Notes under the pieces: model-generated
What the model was told of the DNA's origin: nothing
What the model saw: the letters and a program-made list of their open reading frames with translations, nothing else
Database searches by the model: none
Made by a program: the position numbers and the translations under genes
Virus record (IMG/VR): IMGVR_UViG_3300043395_002359
Location: 1-64,000 of that record
Length of the DNA stretch: 64,000 bases
Strand: one strand, 5' to 3'
Source: a virus
Shown: piece by piece, positions 22,601 through 30,793 of the stretch
How positions within the stretch are numbered: the first letter of the stretch is position 1
How the letters are laid out: every line of letters starts with the position of its first letter

Positions 22601-25600
22601 CTGGTTCTTCTACCGTAGCAACTGTCGAGTCGACTACAGTTACTGCCGCAGATCCGTTTGGTTATTACAGAAGACTGTTGAGCATAAAAAATAAGGGTTA
22701 CTTTACGATATCTGGTAACTCGAATCTTGTTTTTAATAAACTTCCCTTCTGCGTTGAATTCTGGGTTTACCCCACAGCCCATCCACAAGGAACTTCTACT
22801 TGGTTTAATGGTTTTTATATCCTTGATGGTACTAGATCTACTTCGCCAAGGCTTCTTGTTGACTGGGATGATGCAAGGAATGATACGTATACTGCCCTTT
22901 TTGGACCAGTCAAGGGAGAGTCGTTTGCCTTGGGATCTGCGTTCGCAGAATTTAGTAATATCCTAAAACTTTACCAATGGTACCATATTGCTTACACCAG
23001 AGATAGCTTGGGAGAAGCTAGGGTATTTGTCAATGGCAAGATGATTGGCTCTCCACAGTTCCTGCACGCCGTGGATTCCAATTACACTTGGACAAGCGAT
23101 GGTTATCAGAATTTTTCCTCAGGATTTAGCTCAATTGGTGTCGATCAAAGTGCTGCTACCCCACTTAGCAGGTGCTACAATGGCTATATTGCTGACATCA
23201 GGGTAACAAAGGGATATGCTAGGTACTTAAGTGATTTTACTTTGCCGACCGCTCCGCTGATTGATCCGTATCAAGCAAGCGGGATCAGTATTCCCTTGAG
23301 TGTTAAAGTCGACATAGCAGCGGTAGTGCCCTTTATCTATACCAGAAAAGGGCCCTATGTAGTTGGCGCGACCAGTGCGTTTGCTTTAAAGGGTAGCACG
23401 CTGACATTGTCACTGCCAAGTGGCACGACAACGAATGACACTACTTTTGTTTTCTTGAATTATGCAAATGGCAGTAATCCAGTCGTGGCTCCCACTCTGT
23501 ATGGGAATGACTCTACCACTGCTATAAATTCTAGCCTGTCCTGGTACCAAACCGAGATACTGACAAACAGCTCGACAAACAAGAGTCCTGTGTCCTATTC
23601 TTGGAGAAAAGCATTCACGTCGACCCCGACAGCGGCGGAAGCAGCCTTTAAATTACCCTTACCGGGCGAATACGTCAAAAACTTTCCAATTGGATACGTT
23701 AGATGTGATAATACTAACCCAACAACTTATCTTACTCGTCCCACTGCTCCAGACAGGACTGTAACACCATCTACTGTTGTGAACTTTGCGGAGCGCGGAA
23801 CTAATGGTTTAAATAATACGCCATCATTTAACGCTTCTACTTGTTTTGGTACATACAAGAGAACTGATATATTAAAAGATGGCCTAGATACAACATGGAT
23901 TACTACCGTCTATAACACATCTGGGACTATGTGGTTCCATGCAGGCAGCCAGATAGGCGCAGCGGATTGCTGTACATCAAGAGCTTGTGGAGACCTTTAT
24001 CCACAGCTTACTACTGTTTACGATTATAATACAACATATCCGAGATACATAAGATTTAGTTTTAAATATTTGAGAACAGATTGGAACGGCACTTTTGGGA
24101 CTACTGGAGGCGTAGTTAGCGGCAAAAGTGATAGCTTTATTTACGTAAATGCTCCAGGCCTTATGTGGAATGGTGTCGACAGCACGAAGGCTTTTAATGG
24201 CACAACACTTGGCAATGTTAAATCTATTTACGAAAACTATAATAACAGAAGGAGCTTGAATTATTTGGCAGGTCAGCCAACAAGCGCTACCTATTGGAAT
24301 TTAACAACACCGGCGACTGGCTATATAGATAGAAAGGTACAATGGGCTAACTGGTCCTCGATTTGGGAGACGGTCAGGTCGTGGCAATCGAACGAGGGAT
24401 TAGCTCTTACACGCAGCATTTGGGACTATATTCCCGCCTGGCAGATAGGCTTTGCCGGCGGTGGCGGCGGCCCTTCCGTCAGAACTGGTGTTGGCATATC
24501 CGAAGCCAAAATAGAGATATCGCCTCAATTGATTTACCATTCTAGATATGTTGGAATGGATAGCTATTCCACTACTACGGGACTTGTAAATCAAGCAGGG
24601 CAGCGACCAGCCGCTAGCCTTTGTTACTTTGACACTTTTAATACTGACATTACATATGACGGCCTTAGCACTACTTTTGTTACTCCGCAGGCCGGAAATA
24701 ATTATGGATTCTGGTGGTTGTCTGCTGGCCTGCCCGGATCGGCTGGACCGAGCTGGAACTGTTGCAACGGTTCAACGGGTTGGTGCAGGGGCGACCAGAT
24801 ACTTGACGATCCAGATGGTTATCGATATGAGTATGGTAACAATAGCACTTCCTGGGATGCAAATGACATTCTAAGGGTAACAACTAGGATAGTTAGAACA
24901 TCTTGGAATGGGACTGTTGGCAGTGCTCCCACCGTCCTCGTCGGTGGCCCAACAAGTACGATTACAATAAGAGGAATGGGTATTGCCCAACCATGGCAGG
25001 GATCAATGTCGGAGGCCAGCCTCGCTAGTCTTGCTATACCAGCATTTCCGACTGGCTCAAACGGCGAGGTTATTACATATACATACGATATTCCGATGAC
25101 AGCTTTTCCATTCTACAATGATATGGAAAAGCCGCTTCGTATTTGCTATGATATAGTTGGTGGCAATGATGGAACGACCAAAAGTTCCGTTGGTATCGTA
25201 GAGGCGTATGCGGAGTTGTTGCCACAGGGATTCAACGGCAGCTTTGCTACTGCAGCAGAGAGCGTTACGGCCCATGCTGTAACTGTTAGAAATGCTGGCA
25301 GTTTGTATAAAAGTTCTCTCTCTAGCAATCTAACCTATTCTGGCTTTACTGCAGCAAGATCGGCGGATCCGTTCTATAAATTCTTGCTTACTAATTACGA
25401 TGGGATGATGGCGAACTTTTACGCCTATGCACATACGCAGTACGCTGGCGCTACAGCAAGTGCTCGTAGTAATATCGAAATGCCGGTTCCATTTGCAATT
25501 AAAGAAAATACTCTTTGGATTAATCTTACAATTGCAGGAAAAGGCAAAGATAGTTGTGACATTAGTTCGTTCCCGACAACCGATGGAGTTTTGGCTCCTG

Positions 25601-26907
25601 TCGCTGGCGCCAGTGTCGGAGCGACTACGGTAGCCGATCCAACAAAGCATGTAACAAGTAGATTGGCCTATGGCACAATCAGGAATACGGGGCCAACGCA
25701 ATCAATTACGCAATCATTCACGACTGCAAACCAAGGCCTAAGTATTAGCTTTACGGTTGACGACAATACGTCGGTTCCCTATGCGGCCTATTGGGTTACG
25801 TATATGGAGTATCTTGGTCTCTTGCATTCAAAGCTGGTAGGCAACTCTGCGTTTAGGACCTCTGTCTCTACTTGTATTACTGAATTATACAACAATACTC
25901 TTTACGGAAGACAAGTATTTCTTCCTATTGGGTTCAAGGAGTTTGAACGTACAAGATACTTCTCTGTTCCGGCGAGCGGACAGCTCAATAGTGGTGGCAT
26001 TAGCACGGATACTTTCAAAGAGCTCAATCCGCTCATGTTTAAAAGATTCAAGACAGCCAATCCTTCTCTTGGAGACAGTCTAAGTGAGTTATACTATTAC
26101 GACAATACAGACTTTAGCATAGCCTATGGCCTAAGAGGTAATCCATCTGCTAGGGCTGAAATAAATCCGTTGTCTTACTCTGATTCCTACGAGAACTTCA
26201 TTCCGAGTACAAATAATACCGGAGCCGTATGGACAAACATGCTTATAACGAGAGCTCCTCTTAAGCCAGAATACAAGGGAGGCACAAAGAAAACGTGCAA
26301 TACTGAATATTTTGGATTCGGAGAAGGCATCTACAGCGGCGGAACGAGTCGGTTATTCAATAAGCATACAACTGGTGATTCTTCCAAGGGCCCTGGTCAG
26401 GTAGTCTGGTTCCTCAGCGTTCCGACAACCAGTTTTACTAGCTATCTGTATGGTGAAATCGGATGGAACGCAGACAGTGCCGGTGGTCGTACCGAGCCAT
26501 TCGATACGCCATACGATTATACAACTGCAACCGTAACCAATAATACGTGGTTTGGCATGGCTCAGACTCAGAATGTTAGCGGATGTAGTGGCAACTATAT
26601 TTACCGTTATATTCATTACAACTTAAAGAATGCTACCACGGAAAGCAATTACCAAAGCCCTATAACGAATGGGTGTCTAGATTCATGTTTTTATCTGCTA
26701 ACGTATCCATGCCTTGGTCATACATTACGTGCAACAGCTTATCTTAAGAATGGAAGAGACGAGCAGGTAAATCCGGCTTATTCTAGCGCAAGAATTGGCG
26801 CGATGACCACCTCATACACTCAATCAAATGGGAATTTTGCCCATCAATTCGCAAACGGTTTAATCAACACACATATAACTAATATTCAGAACATCCTGCT
26901 TTCCTGA
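19630..26907 (+). CDS. Giant LamG-domain tail adhesin, 2425 aa, GTG start
   Basis: Starts at a GTG two bases after the hub gene stop. The N-terminus (NAYPDAQSGDAVLDEATGNYWVYDGSSW) is shared with the protein at 26960 and is probably a tail-attachment module. Four LamG/concanavalin-like domains follow at about residues 244-452, 530-740, 750-985 and 1013-1215, each ending in a V-R-V/I-T-K-G-x-A/C-R-Y signature. Residues about 1400-1520 and 1660-1790 are a duplicated Cys-containing module (DCCTSRACGDL and NCCNGSTGWCRGD). The last 600 residues are unlike anything I know. It probably recognises host surface glycans. Confidence 0.8.
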   Translation: MSNPQVNLSNAYPDAQSGDAVLDEATGNYWVYDGSSWNDVGPVLGTTINFESGRTLWDEIQLFSSVVRTGLGRATRSFPYSLEPNIVVTPLSVYTSVNVYEAGSASPGVSTFAVTAYVPEILQGIAVFAVNGYLAIAGASPTIDASLGAAVDPGVATVQLIGAADVDIQTTAKQIFPSVAAIGVFRNTPTIVAVLDAFFSNTTLIIKSIQDSSATGPTSRFFPDVSPAARTVRVTEYTDKYYGLLDSVQATLSGNSPYASSLGSWTDGFKGVFYSTAAAKFGSKSILFSSKTSWLQASYDATLAFGTGAFTMEAWVRFNELTLTQQWLFDNLAINNANVELHNSTLGSGTPSATVTWAHGGAITTNAWLHVAVSRDSSGNIRLFVNGAQVDTTKTIASTNFTVPVYKIGAKYYSSDTAHANTLRAFVQEVRITKAARYTSNFSVPTESFVSYGYTLPTDESQTIPKSSIVLQVHGMPDAITGNPKDYSTNNSTITPVTVIPSEAITGDTNWYLTTFLLQPDGPNGSTLATNKTGKSGITNNVPTYVYQSTSVRKYADASWYFSGGTASTQHFLNAGDPEGMRFTTTDIGTIEMWFYLTRTSGYNILIYKGTYGYNENYYVAVCNNATQIQLGYADGGSNYITIDYTTTINTWHHLAITTAPTSYYNFASKGIRVYMDGAYIGGNPSVTFTNSSSGYVTIGGAVWNNEALDLGFQGYIAELRVTKGIARYKGSTYTVPTQKFGSAEPSPAFDPYFNNVKLLMKMNGTNNSTNFIDSSPLGLSIGVFQNYISTAMSRYGGSSARCIGSNGYIYTNNNTLDHNLPGDFTIECWVYVISYFQFPSVGSFGLVSRWGYNSISYQNEAWSVGINDQQGIRFRYGNDGTSVGQIDVAANSIGVNNWYHIAVSRASGVVRIFLDGVQQGTSQTITSNLSTVGDNGYIQTSIGIDWAQVYSGGFAATNTLNGYIDDVRVTKGVCRYDANFTPSETPFYSPGSSTVATVESTTVTAADPFGYYRRLLSIKNKGYFTISGNSNLVFNKLPFCVEFWVYPTAHPQGTSTWFNGFYILDGTRSTSPRLLVDWDDARNDTYTALFGPVKGESFALGSAFAEFSNILKLYQWYHIAYTRDSLGEARVFVNGKMIGSPQFLHAVDSNYTWTSDGYQNFSSGFSSIGVDQSAATPLSRCYNGYIADIRVTKGYARYLSDFTLPTAPLIDPYQASGISIPLSVKVDIAAVVPFIYTRKGPYVVGATSAFALKGSTLTLSLPSGTTTNDTTFVFLNYANGSNPVVAPTLYGNDSTTAINSSLSWYQTEILTNSSTNKSPVSYSWRKAFTSTPTAAEAAFKLPLPGEYVKNFPIGYVRCDNTNPTTYLTRPTAPDRTVTPSTVVNFAERGTNGLNNTPSFNASTCFGTYKRTDILKDGLDTTWITTVYNTSGTMWFHAGSQIGAADCCTSRACGDLYPQLTTVYDYNTTYPRYIRFSFKYLRTDWNGTFGTTGGVVSGKSDSFIYVNAPGLMWNGVDSTKAFNGTTLGNVKSIYENYNNRRSLNYLAGQPTSATYWNLTTPATGYIDRKVQWANWSSIWETVRSWQSNEGLALTRSIWDYIPAWQIGFAGGGGGPSVRTGVGISEAKIEISPQLIYHSRYVGMDSYSTTTGLVNQAGQRPAASLCYFDTFNTDITYDGLSTTFVTPQAGNNYGFWWLSAGLPGSAGPSWNCCNGSTGWCRGDQILDDPDGYRYEYGNNSTSWDANDILRVTTRIVRTSWNGTVGSAPTVLVGGPTSTITIRGMGIAQPWQGSMSEASLASLAIPAFPTGSNGEVITYTYDIPMTAFPFYNDMEKPLRICYDIVGGNDGTTKSSVGIVEAYAELLPQGFNGSFATAAESVTAHAVTVRNAGSLYKSSLSSNLTYSGFTAARSADPFYKFLLTNYDGMMANFYAYAHTQYAGATASARSNIEMPVPFAIKENTLWINLTIAGKGKDSCDISSFPTTDGVLAPVAGASVGATTVADPTKHVTSRLAYGTIRNTGPTQSITQSFTTANQGLSISFTVDDNTSVPYAAYWVTYMEYLGLLHSKLVGNSAFRTSVSTCITELYNNTLYGRQVFLPIGFKEFERTRYFSVPASGQLNSGGISTDTFKELNPLMFKRFKTANPSLGDSLSELYYYDNTDFSIAYGLRGNPSARAEINPLSYSDSYENFIPSTNNTGAVWTNMLITRAPLKPEYKGGTKKTCNTEYFGFGEGIYSGGTSRLFNKHTTGDSSKGPGQVVWFLSVPTTSFTSYLYGEIGWNADSAGGRTEPFDTPYDYTTATVTNNTWFGMAQTQNVSGCSGNYIYRYIHYNLKNATTESNYQSPITNGCLDSCFYLLTYPCLGHTLRATAYLKNGRDEQVNPAYSSARIGAMTTSYTQSNGNFAHQFANGLINTHITNIQNILLS

Positions 26908-26959
26908 CGGCAATAGGCAAACTAGGCCTGATTAGGAATCAGGTTAATACAAATTATAA

Positions 26960-29605
26960 ATGGCAACTCCTCAGCAAAATCTTGACAGCGCCTATCCAGG
27001 AGCTGCTGATGGTGTAGCCGTACTTGACGAAACATCCGGTGATTACTGGGTGAAAAATTCTGGTATTTGGTCGAATATCGGCCCAATCCTGGGGGAGACC
27101 ATAGATATCGAGTATGACATACCTCCGTTTAGCCAGTCAATTTTAACAACAAATATTCTAAGAACATCTGTCAAGGTAAGGTCATTTTCCTATAGTTTTA
27201 CTCTGCCACTTCAGACGATTGCGGCAAGTGTCAGCACATCTATTGGCGTCTCTGTTATTAATCGTATATCAATTAGCGGACCAGCCACTGTAGCCATCCA
27301 GCCCCAGACGCCTTCGCGAGGGACTGGTGATGCCTATGTTCTGACTGGCACCGCTTCAATCGCTGTTGTTCAGTTCACTCCAGAAATCCTGTCAAGTTTA
27401 TATATACAAAATCCTAAAATTGTTAGTATTTCTGCATTTGCCCCTGGCACGCAAGCTCAAATAAAGGCCACGATGAAGGGTGTCTTGCTGATACCTCAGC
27501 TACCAACAGTAGATAATGTCATAACATTCCCACCGGCTTTGGTCCAGATCCAGGCACTAATTCCTTCAAAAATTGGAAGCTTTATTGCCCCTAATATAGT
27601 CAATATAGCAATAAATCGATTTATACCGGAAGTCATTATATCAATAAAAACAGCAACGGTCCTGATTGGTGCCTTCACTCCAAGAGTGCAGACACCAGTC
27701 AGGCTGACATCCTCAGTTGTCTTTCAACTTAAGGCAAACAAGCCCGACGACGGAAGCGGTATTATCATTACAACTACACTGGTGAATGTGGCCGGGCCCG
27801 TTCCAACCATAGATGCGTTTCCTGAGATATATCCAAACGCTCAATGGGGTGGCTGGACACTAAACTGGAACCAGGTAGAGGATAGCTATCAAGTATATAA
27901 CAGTACTTCTCAAGATATAGATATGATAAATATACTTGGATACCAAAGGTTGTCCAATGTCAGTACCACAACACCCCAGAATGGAGAGAGATCATCCGTA
28001 GTCAAAAGACAAGGCAACTATTCTGGACGTTTTTACCTGACAGGGCCTACCAATAATCCCATATTACAGGTATCAGATTCACTCATTAACCTATCAGATT
28101 ACCCATGGTTTGGATCTTACAATCCTGACATATTCCACTGGAGCCTTTTCAGTAATGCTACCTATGGATTATTTAGAGGCAAAAAAGATTGGTGCATTGA
28201 AATGTATGTTTATCCCTTGACAGAGAGCTTTACGGGAACAGCAGAAACTGCATCTAGACCATTAATTTGTAATGCGCTAGAAGGAACTCCCTACATTAGG
28301 GGATGGGATATTCATTTCAGGGGTACTGGCACCACAGGAACAGTCTACGCCAGGTTTAATGATGGAAACTATACTGCTAATCCAGTTGCAGTCGTTTTAA
28401 CCGTTCAATCAACGAATAACTTTAATGCTAATCAATGGAACTATGTTGCGGTTGCGAGAATAGGCGATCAAGTTGCCTGTAATGTTAATGGCGTGTGGGG
28501 AACTGTAGTCACTTATACAAATGATCTGGCATCAGTATTTGCGCAGAATGAGATCCAGACTTCAGTGTTTAGTGGCACCAGATGGATTGCTCACTGGCTC
28601 GGCAGATTCAGGAATGATGGCGGTACTGGCGCATTTACCGGTGATTCCAACAGGTTCTCTGGCTATATCAGTGAACTAAGATTCAACAAAGGAGAAATTC
28701 CTTTTACGAGTTTTACTAATTTCAGTATTACTCCCAGTACAAGCCCCGCCTTTCCTGCAAGCGTCCACAAGAGGACCGAGAATTCAGTGCCTTATTATCC
28801 GATCACTTCATTCTATGAAGAGAATATGTGGAGATGGTTCTGGGCAGTTCAGGACACATATGATGCAACAACTCTGGAAGAAGCTGTTAAGCAAACCGTA
28901 AATAGATTTATTATCAGGTGTAAAAAAGATGGCCTATGGAAATGCTTTACCGATTGCTACCTATTTATCGGCCCAAGAACACTCAATGGTGTTATAAAAA
29001 TTGGGCTTTATGGCTCCAACCCCGACGAGTGGCATATAGCTAATTCTGTAAGCACTGGTTTTGTAACTGGTGATTACAATAGAGAGACTGGAATCAAGGG
29101 AGATGGTGTCACTAAGTGGATAAGAACGGAAAGAGTTAATAATACATTTATTACTGACAATCATCATAGAGCGGCATGGGTCACGGAGGTTGGCACCGGC
29201 CCTATTTTTGCTGGTGGTGTGAATCAAATTGGTTCCACATATGTCGACTGGGTGCCGGGATACGGTGGAATTAGGCATGGCTTTGTTACCAATCAAAAAA
29301 CCATCAGTGGCGAGGACGCCTTGACGAGTAGTGGTGGTTTCGTTGGATTCAGCAGAAGCAAAACTAGCAGCTATGACTACATAGTACCCGGAGCCTCTGG
29401 AACCGTATACCAACAGTCTCAAACGCCATGGCTAGAGCCTGTGGAAATACTTGGAGCATCTATCGATCAGACAAGCAACTATCAAGTCGTGGCAAGGGGT
29501 TCTCATAGAATAGGCTTCTATTCACATGGATCAGCTCTTGACCTGGCCAGGTTAAAGCAAAGAGTGTCTCAGTTGATAACGGAAATGCAGGCAGCCATAA
29601 TATAA
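26960..29605 (+). CDS. Second LamG-domain tail protein, 881 aa (paralog of the 2425-aa adhesin)
   Basis: The first 50 residues closely match those of the preceding gene (AYPGAADGVAVLDETSGDYWV), followed by a beta-sandwich-rich stretch and one LamG-like domain at about residues 395-590 ending ELRFNKGEIPF. The C-terminal 280 residues are unrelated to the larger paralog. Shared attachment module plus different binding domains suggests two receptor-binding proteins on the tail. It is preceded by a 52-nt gap with the palindromic word TAGGCCTGATTAGGAATC. Confidence 0.75.
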   Translation: MATPQQNLDSAYPGAADGVAVLDETSGDYWVKNSGIWSNIGPILGETIDIEYDIPPFSQSILTTNILRTSVKVRSFSYSFTLPLQTIAASVSTSIGVSVINRISISGPATVAIQPQTPSRGTGDAYVLTGTASIAVVQFTPEILSSLYIQNPKIVSISAFAPGTQAQIKATMKGVLLIPQLPTVDNVITFPPALVQIQALIPSKIGSFIAPNIVNIAINRFIPEVIISIKTATVLIGAFTPRVQTPVRLTSSVVFQLKANKPDDGSGIIITTTLVNVAGPVPTIDAFPEIYPNAQWGGWTLNWNQVEDSYQVYNSTSQDIDMINILGYQRLSNVSTTTPQNGERSSVVKRQGNYSGRFYLTGPTNNPILQVSDSLINLSDYPWFGSYNPDIFHWSLFSNATYGLFRGKKDWCIEMYVYPLTESFTGTAETASRPLICNALEGTPYIRGWDIHFRGTGTTGTVYARFNDGNYTANPVAVVLTVQSTNNFNANQWNYVAVARIGDQVACNVNGVWGTVVTYTNDLASVFAQNEIQTSVFSGTRWIAHWLGRFRNDGGTGAFTGDSNRFSGYISELRFNKGEIPFTSFTNFSITPSTSPAFPASVHKRTENSVPYYPITSFYEENMWRWFWAVQDTYDATTLEEAVKQTVNRFIIRCKKDGLWKCFTDCYLFIGPRTLNGVIKIGLYGSNPDEWHIANSVSTGFVTGDYNRETGIKGDGVTKWIRTERVNNTFITDNHHRAAWVTEVGTGPIFAGGVNQIGSTYVDWVPGYGGIRHGFVTNQKTISGEDALTSSGGFVGFSRSKTSSYDYIVPGASGTVYQQSQTPWLEPVEILGASIDQTSNYQVVARGSHRIGFYSHGSALDLARLKQRVSQLITEMQAAII

Positions 29606-29649
29606 ATTGTTTGGCATACTAGTCAAGATCATCAACGGGATTAACAAAC

Positions 29650-30126
29650 GTGGCTGTTACGGTATCGGTTTATAATCAAGCCGCTGCTTTGTTTGCTCAG
29701 GGTGCGATAAATGCTGCTGGGACCTTCACCCAGCCAGAAACTGCTGATAAATACAAAGTAGCTCTATATACGAATATTGCGGCTCCATTTACTGCTGCTG
29801 ATGTCAGCCTTGCCGCCCTGACCGGAGGCACTTACACGGAAGTCGTAAACTCTGGCTATACTGCTGGCGGCCTGGAGCTTACCGGCGTGACTGTTACTCA
29901 GTCGGCCAATGACGCGACATTAGATGCGAATGACGCTAGCTGGACTGCGACTGGTGCAGCGATCGATGCAGCATTTGCTATCCTGTATCGAAAGTCAAAG
30001 ACTGGGGACTTGATTGATAGGCCTTTATTGCATATCAACTTTGGTCAGACTGAAACAGCGGCGGCTGGAACCGATTTCAAAATTGTCTGGTCGGCAAGCG
30101 GTATCTTTAGCTTCGTTGTGACCTGA
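29650..30126 (+). CDS. Virion protein candidate, 158 aa, GTG start
   Basis: Ala/Thr-rich beta protein of a type common in cyanophage structural regions (VALYTNIAAPFTAADVSLAAL, then GGTYTEVVNSGY). I cannot name its exact role. Starts at GTG 29650. It is two bases from the next gene, which also looks like a virion protein, so the pair is cotranscribed. A tail-tip or fibre-associated role fits the context. Confidence 0.55.
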   Translation: MAVTVSVYNQAAALFAQGAINAAGTFTQPETADKYKVALYTNIAAPFTAADVSLAALTGGTYTEVVNSGYTAGGLELTGVTVTQSANDATLDANDASWTATGAAIDAAFAILYRKSKTGDLIDRPLLHINFGQTETAAAGTDFKIVWSASGIFSFVVT

Positions 30127-30128
30127 TT

Positions 30129-30791
30129 ATGTCGATATCTACATCGATCAGTAATAATGAATTAAGACGCCTGGCTGTTCGTGCGTACGAGGGCAAAACC
30201 TTGTGGGTTCGCCTTTGCAGTCAAGTGACTACTACATATGATCAGAATAGTCCTGTCTCCTCCTGGCTAAGCCTGGAGTTGGCGCAGACTCAGGGCTATG
30301 CTCCATTTTCTGCAACGATAGGCTCGGGTCAGTATGATGGCCCTACTGGCAAGTACAAACTTCCTTCGATAGATGCCCCGTTTAATTGCACTAGTGGTGT
30401 AATTACATACAACAATGTTTTGGTTTATATTGATGATTACGTAGACGGCACTGAAACCTATACCGGCACAAACGTGTCGTTTCAGACAAGTCTCAATACG
30501 ATAACCAGAACAAGTGGCACGTTTGTCGGGCTTCTTGAGAGTGGCTCCTACGTGAAGGTTGAAGGTTCTGGTGGAAATGATGGGACATATCTTGTGTCCA
30601 GTGTAGCGGCTCTGACCGTCACTCTTGATGCCAGTACTCCCTTAACTATTACAGAAGGGGCTGGCGCTAGTGTCACGCTGACTAAGCAAACACTATATCC
30701 CTATGCAATTATTGAGGAAATTCCGAACATAGCATTAGCCGAGGGGCAAACACAGACTTACAGGGTAGAGCTAAGCACAGATGATGCTTAG
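30129..30791 (+). CDS. Virion protein candidate, 220 aa
   Basis: Unrecognised beta-rich 220-residue protein. The N-terminal segment (NELRRLAVRAYEGKTLWVRLC) is followed by a region rich in Thr, Tyr and Gly. Packed between two other structural genes with 2-bp gaps on both sides. The internal stretch around residues 112-170 (TYTGTNVSFQTSLNTITRTSG) looks like an inserted beta domain. Function not assigned. Confidence 0.5.
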   Translation: MSISTSISNNELRRLAVRAYEGKTLWVRLCSQVTTTYDQNSPVSSWLSLELAQTQGYAPFSATIGSGQYDGPTGKYKLPSIDAPFNCTSGVITYNNVLVYIDDYVDGTETYTGTNVSFQTSLNTITRTSGTFVGLLESGSYVKVEGSGGNDGTYLVSSVAALTVTLDASTPLTITEGAGASVTLTKQTLYPYAIIEEIPNIALAEGQTQTYRVELSTDDA

Positions 30792-30793
30792 AT

